Shown here: piece after piece, positions 23,225 to 32,785 of the stretch
Layout of the letters: the number at the start of each line of letters is the position of its first letter
Numbering within the stretch: position 1 is the first letter of the stretch
Assembly: GCA_964551975.1 (NCBI GenBank)
Contig: CAZKFI010000006.1
Location: 1-57,571 of the forward strand
Direction: 5' to 3'
DNA: 57,571 nt
Source of the DNA: REEB426 sp964551975
Lineage (GTDB): Bacteria; Actinomycetota; Actinomycetes; S36-B12
Notes under the pieces: model-generated
Told to the model about the DNA's origin: nothing
Seen by the model: only the letters and a program-made list of their open reading frames with translations
The model's database searches: none
Program-made: the position numbers and the translations under genes

Positions 23225-24704
23225 ACTTACCTGCGCGCAGGTCGCTGAAGTCGTGGCTGGCCGGCTGCATGGCGTGGACCCACTACTCGAAGCGGCCTTG
23301 ATCAACTCCGTCGTTGCAGATTCAGGCGACGTCGTCGACGGGTCCTTGTTCGTTGCCATCAAGGGAGAACGAGTCGACGGCCATGACTTCGCCGAAGCGG
23401 CAATTCGTGCCGGAGCGGTGGCCGTTTTGGCTGCGCGCGAACTACCGCAGCCCTGCATCGTCGTCGACGATCCCGTGCAAGCGCTCGGCCAACTCGCCCA
23501 CTGGGTCCGCAACCACGGGTTGTCGGCGACGGTGGTCGCGGTAACTGGATCCTCAGGCAAGACCAGCACGAAGGATCTCATCGCGGCTGTCCTCAGTTGC
23601 GATGGTTCGACCGTGGCTGCACCGGCATCCTTCAACACCGAGGTCGGCGTGCCACTGACGATCCTTACCGCTGACACCACGACCCGCTATTTGGTCTTGG
23701 AGATGGGTATGCGTGGACCCGGGCATATCGAGGAGCTCTGCCGCATAGCGGAACCGGATATCGCGGTCATCGTCAACGTGGGTAGTGCGCACCTTGGGAT
23801 GCTCGGGAGCGTTGAGGCGATCGCGCAAGCCAAGGGAGAGATCATCGAGGGTCTCTCAGCGAAGGCAATTGCGATCCTCAACGGTGACGATCCGCGGGTG
23901 ATGGGTCAATCGACACGCACGTCGGCTCGGGTCGTGACCTTCGGGGAAAACGACGGATGCCAGGTTCGGGCGACCGATGTGCGCATTGACCGCGGAGGCT
24001 TCGCTTCGTTCACGCTGCATAGTCGAGAACCTGATGCTGCGGATCCGGTCACCCTTCGCTATCCAGGACCACATTTCGTCAGTAACGCCCTCGCGGCTGC
24101 GGCCGTGGGGCTGCAATGTGGCCTGCCCATGGACGTGGTCGCTACGGCACTACGCACCGCTGAACCAGCCACTCCAATGCGCATGGAGGTTCACCAGCAG
24201 TCCCACGGCATCACGGTGGTCAATGACGCATACAACGCCAATCCAGAGTCCATGTCGGCGGCGCTCCGCACTCTGGTCGTGATGGCTGCCGGTCGGCGTT
24301 CCTGGGCTGTCCTGGGGGAGATGCGCGAATTGGGCGAACAGTCCGAGCAAGCGCATCGGGAGATTGGTCGCTTGGCTGCTGAACTAGGTATTAGTCGCGT
24401 ACTCGCCGTCGGTCCGCTCGGCCAGGCAATCCTGACCGGCGCACAATCAGTCGCCGGATGGTCGGGTCATCTCCAGGTCGCTGCGGATATTGCTGAGGCC
24501 TGTGTTGTGCTGCGCGAAGGCTTGCTACCCGACGACATCGTGCTCTTCAAGGCATCGCGAAGCATTGGGCTCGATGCATTGGTGACCGAGGTCTTCGCTG
24601 AACCCCTCCAGCCGGAAGGCTTACACCTAGACTCGCCACGCAGTACACAGGGCGACACCGGCGCGGAGCACGGCATAGTGCAGTCAGCAGAGGACACAGC
24701 ATGA
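23217..24704 (+). CDS. murF: UDP-MurNAc-tripeptide-D-Ala-D-Ala ligase MurF
   Basis: A 495-residue Mur ligase. Seen: VTGSSGKTSTKD (ATP loop, about residue 109), the EMGMRGPGHI motif characteristic of MurF, NVGSAHLG, NDAYNANPESM and the C-terminal domain. It adds D-Ala-D-Ala to the UDP-MurNAc-tripeptide. The C-terminus has an extra polar tail of about 30 residues. The gene starts inside the end of murE and overlaps the mraY start by four bases (ATGA). Confidence 0.96.
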   Translation: MIELTCAQVAEVVAGRLHGVDPLLEAALINSVVADSGDVVDGSLFVAIKGERVDGHDFAEAAIRAGAVAVLAARELPQPCIVVDDPVQALGQLAHWVRNHGLSATVVAVTGSSGKTSTKDLIAAVLSCDGSTVAAPASFNTEVGVPLTILTADTTTRYLVLEMGMRGPGHIEELCRIAEPDIAVIVNVGSAHLGMLGSVEAIAQAKGEIIEGLSAKAIAILNGDDPRVMGQSTRTSARVVTFGENDGCQVRATDVRIDRGGFASFTLHSREPDAADPVTLRYPGPHFVSNALAAAAVGLQCGLPMDVVATALRTAEPATPMRMEVHQQSHGITVVNDAYNANPESMSAALRTLVVMAAGRRSWAVLGEMRELGEQSEQAHREIGRLAAELGISRVLAVGPLGQAILTGAQSVAGWSGHLQVAADIAEACVVLREGLLPDDIVLFKASRSIGLDALVTEVFAEPLQPEGLHLDSPRSTQGDTGAEHGIVQSAEDTA

Positions 24705-25765
24705 GACTCGTGGTGATCGCCGGGGCTGTTGCCGCCGTGGTTGCACTCGTGGGCACACCACTGTTGATCCGAATCCTGGCGCGTCGCGGCTACGCCCAGG
24801 CCATCCGAGTGTCGACTGAGAGCGAGCCCTACCCGGCACATGAGGGAAAGAGGGGCACGCCATCCATGGGTGGTGCTGCGATCATCCTCGCCGTCCTGGC
24901 TGGCTACTTCGTGACCCACCTCATTGCGTGGCGCCCGGTCACGGCATCGGGATTGCTGGTGCTGTATTTGATTGTTGGACTGGGGTTGGTAGGCCTGGCT
25001 GATGATTACCTGAAGATCTTTAGGCAGCGCAGCACAGGCATACGCGCTCGAACGAAACTGATAGGTCAGGCTGTTGTAGCGATCAGTTTCGCGGTGTTTT
25101 CTGTCACTTTCTCAACCGGTGGTGGCGTGCCAGCATCCATGGCGATCTCGTTCGTTCGTGACACGGCCATTGTTCTGCCCTTTGCCGTTTTCGTTATCTG
25201 GATTTGGTTCCTAATCACTGCCACCACCAATGGCGTCAACATCACCGATGGCCTAGACGGACTTGCTACAGGCGCGTCGGTAATGACCTTCTGTGGATAC
25301 ATCCTGATCAGCATTTGGCAATACGGCCAAAGTTGCACCTTCGAAATGAGTTCAACCTGCTACCCGACTGTAAACCCAATGGACCTCGCCATTGTGGCTG
25401 CTGCGTGCGCCGGCGCGTGTTTTGGTTTCCTCTGGTGGAATACCGCACCCGCTCGGATCTTCATGGGAGACACCGGTGCTCTAGCCCTCGGCGGTGGAAT
25501 CGCCGGTCTGGCCATTATGTCGCGCACAGAGTTGTTGCTGCCACTCATGGCCGGCCTCTTCGTCATCACCACGTTGTCGGTGATCGCGCAGGTAGGTTCG
25601 TACAAGTTGACTGGGCGCAGGGTGTTCCGCATGGCTCCCCTTCACCATCATTTTGAAATGTTGGGCTGGCCAGAAATTCAAATCGTTGTGCGTTTTTGGA
25701 TAATCCAAGGTCTGTGTATAGGCGCCGGGCTCACACTCTTCTACGCCGAATGGGTGAGGGCCTGA
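24701..25765 (+). CDS. mraY: phospho-MurNAc-pentapeptide transferase MraY
   Basis: A 354-residue membrane enzyme with about ten helices. It has the family text GTPSMGGAAI, ADDYLKI, NGVNITDGLDGLATG, FMGDTGALALGG and APLHHHFE. It transfers phospho-MurNAc-pentapeptide to undecaprenyl phosphate, making lipid I. The murD start follows its stop with no gap. Base use is slightly A+T richer in the middle than in neighbours, as is common in membrane proteins. Confidence 0.97.
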   Translation: MRLVVIAGAVAAVVALVGTPLLIRILARRGYAQAIRVSTESEPYPAHEGKRGTPSMGGAAIILAVLAGYFVTHLIAWRPVTASGLLVLYLIVGLGLVGLADDYLKIFRQRSTGIRARTKLIGQAVVAISFAVFSVTFSTGGGVPASMAISFVRDTAIVLPFAVFVIWIWFLITATTNGVNITDGLDGLATGASVMTFCGYILISIWQYGQSCTFEMSSTCYPTVNPMDLAIVAAACAGACFGFLWWNTAPARIFMGDTGALALGGGIAGLAIMSRTELLLPLMAGLFVITTLSVIAQVGSYKLTGRRVFRMAPLHHHFEMLGWPEIQIVVRFWIIQGLCIGAGLTLFYAEWVRA

Positions 25766-27208
25766 GTGATTAGTGACGCTGAGGATGGCGGCACCGTGGA
25801 CTGGTCGCAGTTGCGCTGCTGTGTCGCCGGAATTGGGGTTGCTGGGTTCGCGGCTACCGAGGCACTCCTTGAGCGGGGCGCGGCGGTCACCGTCGTTGAT
25901 GCTGCCGAGGGCGAGCCTCAGCGTGACCGGGCGCAAGTTCTTCAGCTGCTGGGGGCAGAGGTTGCCCTAGGTGAAGCAGCGGTCTTGCCGGTGTGCGACC
26001 TCCTGGTTGTTTCCCCCGGTCTTCGCCCCGATGCACCACTCATCAGCCAGGCCCGGGCTCGCGGGGTGCGTGTCTGGGGGGAGTTGGAACTGGCTTGGAG
26101 ACTGCGTCCCAGCGATGCCGCACCCTGGCTGGTGGTCACCGGTACAAATGGTAAGACCACCGCCACGTTGATGCTGGCCGCCATGCTCGCGGCAGCGGGG
26201 CAGCGAACGATGGCTGCAGGAAACATCGGAGTCTCACTGGTCGAAGTCGTAACCCGAGAAGTTCTGGACGTTATTGCCGTGGAGGTTGGAGCCCCTCAGT
26301 TACCGTTCGTTGAATCGATGAGCCCATGGTCAGCTGCCTGTTTGAACATCGCCGAGGATCACATCGATCATTTCGGGACGATGCAGGCCTACTGGACGGC
26401 CAAGGCGCGAATCTACGAGCGCACGCAGATTGCTGCGATCTACAACGTCGATGATCCACAAACACAGGAGATGGTCCGTCAGGCAGACGTCATCGAAGGG
26501 TGTCGAGCCATTGGTTTCACTCTGGGCGTTCCAGGTCCGGGGATGCTCGGGGTGGTCGACGGAATCCTGGTTGACCGCGCCTTCGTAGACAACCGCGCGA
26601 CCTCAGCCCAGGAAATCGCCACGATCGAAGACGTCGTACCACGAGCCCCACACAACATCGCCAATGCCCTAGCAGCAGCTGCGCTGGCGCGCTCCTTCGG
26701 AGTCCCGGCGGGTGCCATCCGTGATGGCCTGAGGGGGTTTACACCTGCCCCCCATCGCATTCATACCGTCGACAGCATTCATGGTGTTCAGTTCGTCGAC
26801 GATTCCAAAGCGACGAATGCGCACGCGGCTCTCACTTCACTGATGGCCTATGAGTCCGTGGTGTGGATCGCTGGCGGCTTAGCCAAAGGCCAACGCTTCG
26901 AGGATCTCGTTCGTCAGGTCGCCGGACGACTACGGGCTGTGGTTCTGCTTGGCAGGGATCGTGAGGTGATTTATGAAGCCTTGCGGAGCCATGCACCTTT
27001 GGTGCCCGTAGTCGAGGTGCTGAGCACGGCGCCTGAAGCCATGTTCGAGGCGGTGCGCCAGGCCGCAGCGCTCGCTCAGCCAGGGGACACGGTGTTGCTG
27101 GCTCCTGGCTGCGCGTCGTGGGACATGTACCGCGATTACGGCCATCGTGGCGATACCTTCATAGCCGCAGTAGGTACGTATCGGGGTGAGAGTAGGGGCG
27201 AGGTATGA
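25766..27208 (+). CDS. murD: UDP-MurNAc-L-alanine:D-glutamate ligase MurD
   Basis: A 480-residue Mur ligase that adds D-Glu to UDP-MurNAc-L-Ala. Seen: a Rossmann-like N-terminal domain (GIGVAGFAA), the ATP loop VTGTNGKTTAT (about residue 127), NIAEDHIDHFG, FVDDSKATN, and LAPGCASWDMY. One unusual point: the central motif, normally ELSSFQL, reads EVGAPQLPF. The start is GTG right after the mraY stop; a downstream start is possible. The last four bases overlap the ftsW ATG. Confidence 0.94.
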   Translation: MISDAEDGGTVDWSQLRCCVAGIGVAGFAATEALLERGAAVTVVDAAEGEPQRDRAQVLQLLGAEVALGEAAVLPVCDLLVVSPGLRPDAPLISQARARGVRVWGELELAWRLRPSDAAPWLVVTGTNGKTTATLMLAAMLAAAGQRTMAAGNIGVSLVEVVTREVLDVIAVEVGAPQLPFVESMSPWSAACLNIAEDHIDHFGTMQAYWTAKARIYERTQIAAIYNVDDPQTQEMVRQADVIEGCRAIGFTLGVPGPGMLGVVDGILVDRAFVDNRATSAQEIATIEDVVPRAPHNIANALAAAALARSFGVPAGAIRDGLRGFTPAPHRIHTVDSIHGVQFVDDSKATNAHAALTSLMAYESVVWIAGGLAKGQRFEDLVRQVAGRLRAVVLLGRDREVIYEALRSHAPLVPVVEVLSTAPEAMFEAVRQAAALAQPGDTVLLAPGCASWDMYRDYGHRGDTFIAAVGTYRGESRGEV

Positions 27209-28401
27209 GGAGGGACATGTCGACGCGGCAGCCCAACCGCATGCGGCTGCTCTTTGAGCACCCACTGAGCACCTACTACCTGCTGATGAGCTCGACGCTG
27301 CTGCTGCTGATCATCGGCTTGGTCATGGTGATGTCGGCTTCGAGTATCGAGAGCTATCGGGTTTTTGGTTCTCCTTACACACTGGCTCAACGACAGGCCC
27401 TGTTCGCTGTGCTGGGTGTGGTGGCAATGTTCCTGGCGGCTCGCACCTCTCCCCAGTTCTGGCGCGGTGTCGTCTGGCCGGTGGTCGGCGTGGCATTCGT
27501 GCTCTTAGTGGTTGTGCTCATCATCGGCGTGGAAGTGGGTGGCCAACGCAACTGGATCGAGTTGTACGGCCCTTTTCGGCTGCAGCCATCAGAGATTGCC
27601 AAATTCGCACTGGTGCTCTTCGGAGCGGACCTGCTAGCGCGACGCGCGGGTTGGGCGCAGAACTGGCAGGAGTGGTTGATGCCGTTGCTGCCGATTGCGG
27701 GCGCCATGGTGATCCTGGTGCTCCTCGAGGGCGATTTTGGGAACGCACTGCTCCTCGGCGCGATCTGTTTGGGCATGCTCTACGCGGCAGGTGCGCCGCT
27801 TCGTTACTTTCCGGCTTTGTTAACGGTCGCCGCGATCGGAGTGTGGGCGCTAACTTTGGCAGCGCCTTATCGAATGTCTCGCATCACTTCATGGCTCGAC
27901 CCATCGGCCGATCGCCTGGGCTTTGGCTGGCAGGTAACGCAGGGTCAGTACGCACTCGGCACAGGGGGCATCTTCGGAGTTGGGTTGGGGGCGAGTCGGG
28001 AGAAGTGGGGTTCGTTGCCCGAAGCACACACGGATTTCATCTTCCCTGTCATCGGCGAGGAACTGGGTCTTGTGGGAACCCTCGCGGTACTGCTGGTTGT
28101 CGGAGCAATGGCTTTTGCCATCTTCCGCTTGGCGGCTCGATCCCAGGACGCGTTCGTTCGCCTGCTCGCGGCAGGAGTCGGGAGTTGGATCGTTGTTCAG
28201 GCTGTGGTGAACATCGGTGCTTCGCTGGGCCTCCTCCCGATCACCGGTTTGCCTCTGCCATTGGTCTCCTATGGCGGCTCCTCTCTGGTTCCGACGCTGC
28301 TGGCGATCGGGATGCTGATGGGTTGCGCTCGACACGAACCGGAGGCACGCACGGCCTTGCGTCGGCGACATGCGGCTGTGGCCTCTGCGCGTCTCGGGTA
28401 A
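27205..28401 (+). CDS. ftsW: lipid II glycosyltransferase FtsW (SEDS)
   Basis: A 398-residue SEDS protein with about ten membrane helices. Seen: GLVMVMSASS near the N-terminus, QPSEIAKFALV, a loop with DFGNA, and GGIFGVGLGASREKWGSLPEAHTDFIFPVIGEELG, LPLVSYGGSS. It polymerises septal glycan strands with FtsI. The ATG at 27205 overlaps murD; an ATG at 27217 follows AGGAGG by 3 bases and is an alternative. Confidence 0.95.
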   Translation: MRRDMSTRQPNRMRLLFEHPLSTYYLLMSSTLLLLIIGLVMVMSASSIESYRVFGSPYTLAQRQALFAVLGVVAMFLAARTSPQFWRGVVWPVVGVAFVLLVVVLIIGVEVGGQRNWIELYGPFRLQPSEIAKFALVLFGADLLARRAGWAQNWQEWLMPLLPIAGAMVILVLLEGDFGNALLLGAICLGMLYAAGAPLRYFPALLTVAAIGVWALTLAAPYRMSRITSWLDPSADRLGFGWQVTQGQYALGTGGIFGVGLGASREKWGSLPEAHTDFIFPVIGEELGLVGTLAVLLVVGAMAFAIFRLAARSQDAFVRLLAAGVGSWIVVQAVVNIGASLGLLPITGLPLPLVSYGGSSLVPTLLAIGMLMGCARHEPEARTALRRRHAAVASARLG

Positions 28402-28429
28402 ATGAATTGGGTGCACACTCAGGCTTTGA

Positions 28430-28516
28430 GTTTTGCAACAAGGATTCGGGGTTTTGCACAAGGGATTCGGGTCAGTGCAGTGAAGTCAATGCAGTGAAGG
28501 GCTCAGTGCATTGACG
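28430..28516. repeat. tandem repeats in the ftsW-murG gap
   Basis: Two near-identical 21-base units (28430-28450 and 28451-28471, core TTTTGCA...GATTCGGG) are followed by three 14-base units of the form TCArTGCAkTGAmG (28472-28485, 28486-28499, 28503-28516). They fill most of the 145-base gap between ftsW and the likely murG start. Such repeats can vary in number between strains. Confidence 0.65.
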
Positions 28517-28546
28517 AACGCATTGGCCCCGGTGGGAGTTTGTGGC

Positions 28547-29617
28547 GTGAGTAGTTGCGATGTGGTGCTGGCTGCTGGTGGCACGGCCGGCCACGTGGAG
28601 CCGGCACTCAATTTGGCATCCGCCTTGACTGCAACCAGCAGCGAGTTGAGTGTGTGCTTCTTGGGTGGACAGCGGGGTTTGGAGGTGGATCTCGTCCCTG
28701 CCCACGGCTGGCCCTTGATCACCTTCCAGGCTGTACCGCTGCCGCGATCCATCAGCTGGGTCGATTTCAAGCGCCTGTTCGGAGTGATTCGGGCAACATG
28801 GCAGGCGCGCCGTCTTCTGCGGCGGCTGCAACCACGCGTGGTGGTTGGTTTTGGCGGCTACGTGGCGGCGCCGGTATACGTGGCTGCTTGGCTGCTGCGC
28901 ATTCCCATCGTGATTCACGAAGCCAATGCTCGTCCCGGGATCGCCAATCGACTTGGAGCTCGGTTAACCCGTCACGTTGCCACGGCTGTGCAGCCGAATC
29001 TGCCGCATGCGCGAGTCATGGGCATCCCGTTGAATCAAAAGATCACCGGGCTCGATCGAGGCAAGCAACGTGTCAAGGCACGCGAGGCTCTTGGTCTACC
29101 CAGTGATGGCGCGGTGCTGCTGGTCTTCGGTGGTTCGCAGGGCGCTCGCAGATTGAACGAAGCAGTGGCGCAGGCGCTACCCACGCTGCTGAGTGCTGGT
29201 GTCACTGTGCTGCATGCGGTTGGTAGGGCCAACGAACTTCCATCCGCAGTTCCCGGATATGTCCCGGTGCCGTACCTGGACAGAATGGATGACGCCTATG
29301 CTGCGGCGGATCTGGCCGTTACGCGAGCTGGGGCGCTGACCTGCGCGGAGCTGGCAGCCGTTGGGCTGCCAGCAATCTACGTGCCACTGCCGATCGGCAA
29401 CGGTGAACAGCGGTTCAATGCCCTCCCGGTCGTTGATGCTGGTGGGGGGTTGCTGATGACCGATGCAGAGGTCGACGGGCCTAGGTTGAGCGACCAGGTG
29501 CTCAGGTTGTTGCAGGATCCAACGACACTGGGTGAGATGGGCGAGGCCGCCCGTCAGCAGGGCACCACGCACGGCAGTGAGAGTCTTGCCTCACTCGTTC
29601 TTTCAGTCATTGAGTAG
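28547..29617 (+). CDS. murG: UDP-GlcNAc:undecaprenyl-PP-MurNAc-pentapeptide transferase MurG
   Basis: A 356-residue GT28 glycosyltransferase that makes lipid II on the inner membrane face. Seen: AAGGTAGHVEPAL at the N-terminus, VGFGGYVAAPVYVAA, HEANARPGIANRLGAR, FGGSQGARRLNEA and TRAGALTCAELAAVGLPAIYVPLP. GTG 28547 is chosen because it puts the nucleotide-binding motif near the N-terminus, as in the family; an in-frame TTG at 28511 would add 12 residues and include part of the repeat region. Unlike most neighbours, it is not directly coupled to the upstream gene. Confidence 0.95.
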   Translation: MSSCDVVLAAGGTAGHVEPALNLASALTATSSELSVCFLGGQRGLEVDLVPAHGWPLITFQAVPLPRSISWVDFKRLFGVIRATWQARRLLRRLQPRVVVGFGGYVAAPVYVAAWLLRIPIVIHEANARPGIANRLGARLTRHVATAVQPNLPHARVMGIPLNQKITGLDRGKQRVKAREALGLPSDGAVLLVFGGSQGARRLNEAVAQALPTLLSAGVTVLHAVGRANELPSAVPGYVPVPYLDRMDDAYAAADLAVTRAGALTCAELAAVGLPAIYVPLPIGNGEQRFNALPVVDAGGGLLMTDAEVDGPRLSDQVLRLLQDPTTLGEMGEAARQQGTTHGSESLASLVLSVIE

Positions 29618-29624
29618 GAGGGTC

Positions 29625-31022
29625 ATGACCACGGTCCCGGCGGATTGGGGGCGCGTCCACATCGTGGGCGTGGGTGGTGCTGGCATGTCTGGGATCGCTC
29701 GCATTCTGGTTGCGCGTGGCGTAGACGTCACTGGAAGCGATGCGAAGGATTCACGGCGACTCGAAGCGCTGCGGGCGCTCGGTGTTCCAGCGCATGTGGG
29801 CCATCGAGCTGAATGGGTTCAAGGGCGCGACACCGTCATCACTTCGACTGCCATCCCGCAGGACAATCCGGAGCGGCTAGCTGCCAGCGCCAGCGGTCTG
29901 CGTCTCATGACACGCGCTGAGGCGCTAGCCATGCTTATGCGCGGTGATCGAGGCATCGCGGTGGCGGGAACACATGGCAAGACCACCACCACATCCATGG
30001 TGACCGTTGCACTACAGCGTTGTGGAGTGGATCCATCCTTCGTCATCGGCAGTGAGCTAGCCGAGACCGGTTCCAATGCGCACCTCGGCTCCTCTGATCT
30101 GTTCGTTGCAGAGGCAGATGAAAGTGACGGATCCTTCCTCGCGCTTGATGCGGTTGCGGCAATCGTCACGAACATCGAACCAGATCACCTCAATCACTGG
30201 GGGACGGTTGAGGCGCTCCGCCAAGGCTTCGTGGATTTTGCCTCGGGTGTCCATGACCGGGGAGGGTTCGTTATCGCATGTGGCGATGATTCTGGCGCGC
30301 AGGAGTTGGTGACCACGATGCGTCGCCAAGGAGCCGATATTCGCACCTACGGAACTGGCCACCATCATGACTTTCAGATGACGAACTCGCGCCTTGATGG
30401 TCGAGGTTGGCGATTCGATGTGGTTCATGCTGGGCGTCGCATCGTTGAGGTCGCCTTACGCGTTCCGGGTCAGCACAATGCCCTCAACGCGACGGCCGCA
30501 CTTGCTACCGGCATCGGGTTGGGCTACTCGGCACAGACTCTTGCTGAAGGCCTCGGAGAGTTCACCGGCACGCGCCGCCGATTCGAATACAAGGGCACCG
30601 TGGGCGGAGTCCGGGTTTTCGACGACTACGCCCATCATCCGACGGAGATTGCAACAACACTCACGGCGGCACGTGAAGTGGTGGGCGAGGGGCGCCTACT
30701 GGTCGCATTTCAAGCACACCACTACTACCGAACGGCGCTGTTCATCAAGGAGTTCGGCGAGGCTCTGGGACTAGCGGATGAAGTGGTCGTTCTTGAGGTC
30801 TATGCCCCGGGTGAGGAAGCTATCCCCGGCGCAAGCGGACAGACCATGGCAGCCAATGTGCCGCTCCCGCGTGAACAGGTCGTCTTCGAGCCCCGTTGGT
30901 CTTCAGTTGCCGGGCATCTGGTTGCCAGGGCTCAACCGGGAGACATGATCATGACGCTCGGGGCTGGCGACATCGGCACTATCGCCGCGCAGGTACTTGA
31001 CCTGCTGGAAGCTCGTGGTTGA
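29625..31022 (+). CDS. murC: UDP-MurNAc:L-alanine ligase MurC
   Basis: A 465-residue Mur ligase, which starts stem-peptide synthesis. Seen: HIVGVGGAGMSGIA, VAGTHGKTTTTSM (about residue 113), EADESDGSF, NIEPDHLNHWG, DDYAHHPTE and MTLGAGDI. In most homologues the FQPHRY.RT motif follows DDYAHHP; here it reads FQAHHYYRT. The ATG at 29625 follows GGAGG. Its last eight bases overlap ftsQ. Confidence 0.96.
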   Translation: MTTVPADWGRVHIVGVGGAGMSGIARILVARGVDVTGSDAKDSRRLEALRALGVPAHVGHRAEWVQGRDTVITSTAIPQDNPERLAASASGLRLMTRAEALAMLMRGDRGIAVAGTHGKTTTTSMVTVALQRCGVDPSFVIGSELAETGSNAHLGSSDLFVAEADESDGSFLALDAVAAIVTNIEPDHLNHWGTVEALRQGFVDFASGVHDRGGFVIACGDDSGAQELVTTMRRQGADIRTYGTGHHHDFQMTNSRLDGRGWRFDVVHAGRRIVEVALRVPGQHNALNATAALATGIGLGYSAQTLAEGLGEFTGTRRRFEYKGTVGGVRVFDDYAHHPTEIATTLTAAREVVGEGRLLVAFQAHHYYRTALFIKEFGEALGLADEVVVLEVYAPGEEAIPGASGQTMAANVPLPREQVVFEPRWSSVAGHLVARAQPGDMIMTLGAGDIGTIAAQVLDLLEARG

Positions 31023-31782
31023 TCGTCGCTCACGAGCCGTTCAGCGGCGTGGGAACGGCCTTCGCAAGCGAGCCCACGTTGCAGATCCCGGGTGGACTCG
31101 GGAAACCGGACCTCTGGTCCGTCGTCGACGCCGGCGACGCACCCTGCTGCGTTCATTGCTTGCCGTCGCACTCATCGCGATGGTTGCAGGTGGGGTGTGG
31201 CTGCTCGCTTTCTCGTCGGTGTTCAACTTGCGCACCACGCGAGTAGAAGGGGTCCAGGGTGCTGCGGTGCAGACCGTGCTGGATACCGCAGCGTTACCGA
31301 CCGGCCTGCCGCTTTCCCGCGTAGACACCGGGGCAGCGACTGCCGCTGTGGCCCAATTGCCCTGGGTGGCATCGGTGACAGCTACTCGGCGATGGCCCGA
31401 CACGATCGTGTTGACCGTCACGGTACGCGAACCGGTCGCGGTTCAGGCAACAACCGGAGAGGGCATAGACAGGGAAGGTAGGACGTTCGCCCCGGTGAGT
31501 CCGCTGCCAACCACGCTCATTGAGATCAACGCGCCGGACGCTGCACTACCTGCCGCAGTGCAGGCCTGGCTCGCCCTGCCGCCAGATCTCGCGGCTGAGG
31601 TCCGTTCAGTCGGGGCGAGCTCGCGCGACGACATCGTCTTTCGGCTGGTATCTGGTTCGATCGTGCGTTGGGGAAGTGCAGGCGAGGTTGAACTCAAATC
31701 TGAAGTACTTCGCTTACTCATGCGGGAACCGGCGCAGGTCTACAACGTGAGCTCACCGTTAGTGCCAACGGTCATTCCGTAG
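31015..31782 (+). CDS. ftsQ: cell division protein FtsQ/DivIB
   Basis: A 255-residue bitopic protein: a basic N-terminal tail with a run of Arg residues, one membrane helix (about 48-66), a POTRA domain (FNLRTTRVEGVQGA... PWVASVTATRRWPDTIVLTVTVREPVAV) and a beta domain with LVSGSIVRWGS. FtsQ joins FtsL and FtsB in the septal complex. The start is GTG inside the end of murC. A 127-base gap follows, before an unrelated hydrolase gene. Confidence 0.93.
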   Translation: MVDRRSRAVQRRGNGLRKRAHVADPGWTRETGPLVRRRRRRRTLLRSLLAVALIAMVAGGVWLLAFSSVFNLRTTRVEGVQGAAVQTVLDTAALPTGLPLSRVDTGAATAAVAQLPWVASVTATRRWPDTIVLTVTVREPVAVQATTGEGIDREGRTFAPVSPLPTTLIEINAPDAALPAAVQAWLALPPDLAAEVRSVGASSRDDIVFRLVSGSIVRWGSAGEVELKSEVLRLLMREPAQVYNVSSPLVPTVIP

Positions 31783-31909
31783 TCTTCGCCTTTCGGATTC
31801 ATCTGAGGGCATTGGAGAGCTCACCGACACGCGTTGGTCGGCACGATTTTTAGTCGGCACGCGTTGCCTTGTGCGCATTGCTTCCAGTGAGTAGGCAACA
31901 ATCTGCGCT

Positions 31910-32551
31910 ATGCGGCCCACTGTCCTGCTGTGGCACGGGTTCATGCGCAGTCCGCGCCATCTTGCGGGCTTCGTGAGGCGCTGTGAGAGTGCTGGTCTCC
32001 AGGTTGTCGCCCCACACGTTGCCGGACCAATTGCCATGAATCGACGTCACACCGTTCGCAGCGTCGTGGGAGAGCTTGCTCATCAGATGGGTCCATCGGT
32101 GGTCATTGGGCACTCCGCGGGCGCTGCCTTGGCTGCCTGGTCCGCGGTGCAACTGCGTGGTGCCGATTCAGGTCAACGTTTGCCGGGGGGTTGCTTAGGG
32201 CTGGTGCTGGCCGATGGCACGGACAATCTGGTCCGGGGGTTCGCCCACTGCCTCCCGCACCTGGGCGGTCTGCCGATTCACCTCGTTGATGCAGATCCCT
32301 GCGCCTGTAACCGGCACGGTGCACTGAGTCGCCAGGTGCTGGCTGAGCACAGACCGGTGATCCAGGAGCGCATCTTCGGTGCCGGTCATGGCGACATTGA
32401 GCGTCAGATCACCGGGGACGCCAGCAGGGGGTCGCGGCCGGCGGCCGTATATCGATGGGTCTGTGGGGATTCGTCCTCCGATCTGGTGGCTGAGCAGTTC
32501 CAGCAGCAGGTTTTGGCCCACGCCCTAGGCCTGTTCGACCAGGCGGCCTAG
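31910..32551 (+). CDS. alpha/beta hydrolase fold protein
   Basis: A 213-residue protein with the first-strand text VLLWHGFM and an HGF oxyanion-type loop, the nucleophile elbow GHSAGAA (Ser about 67), a possible acid in LADGTDN or LVDADP, and a C-terminal GAGHGDIE that can supply the catalytic His. Substrate unknown. It sits between ftsQ and ftsZ, a place normally empty in actinobacteria, and is flanked by gaps of 127 and 234 bases, so it is probably its own unit. Confidence 0.7.
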   Translation: MRPTVLLWHGFMRSPRHLAGFVRRCESAGLQVVAPHVAGPIAMNRRHTVRSVVGELAHQMGPSVVIGHSAGAALAAWSAVQLRGADSGQRLPGGCLGLVLADGTDNLVRGFAHCLPHLGGLPIHLVDADPCACNRHGALSRQVLAEHRPVIQERIFGAGHGDIERQITGDASRGSRPAAVYRWVCGDSSSDLVAEQFQQQVLAHALGLFDQAA

Positions 32552-32785
32552 TCGAGAAGTTGTGCCTTGCAGGTCAGTCTCACCTAAAGGTTGAGGGTTG
32601 TTCGCTGGGACGCACGTGACAAATTGGCACTGACGTGACTGAGGACACCGCCACGGCGCCACTCGGCAGCCTCCTGCGCGGCAGGACCTGGCCGGACTGG
32701 CAAGGTATGGGCAGACAGATAGTGACGGCGGAAGTGCTCACGCAGGCCTTTGTGTGAGTGTGCAGCAGGTGGAAGGGACGAGTCG
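32552..32785 (+). promoter_or_regulatory. ftsZ upstream region
   Basis: A 234-base gap without a supportable gene. It contains a repeated CGTGAC (at about 32616 and 32634) and several TAnnnT-like hexamers, but I cannot pick one promoter. ftsZ commonly has its own promoters. GGAAGGGA (32771-32778) is the ribosome binding site. Confidence 0.35.
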
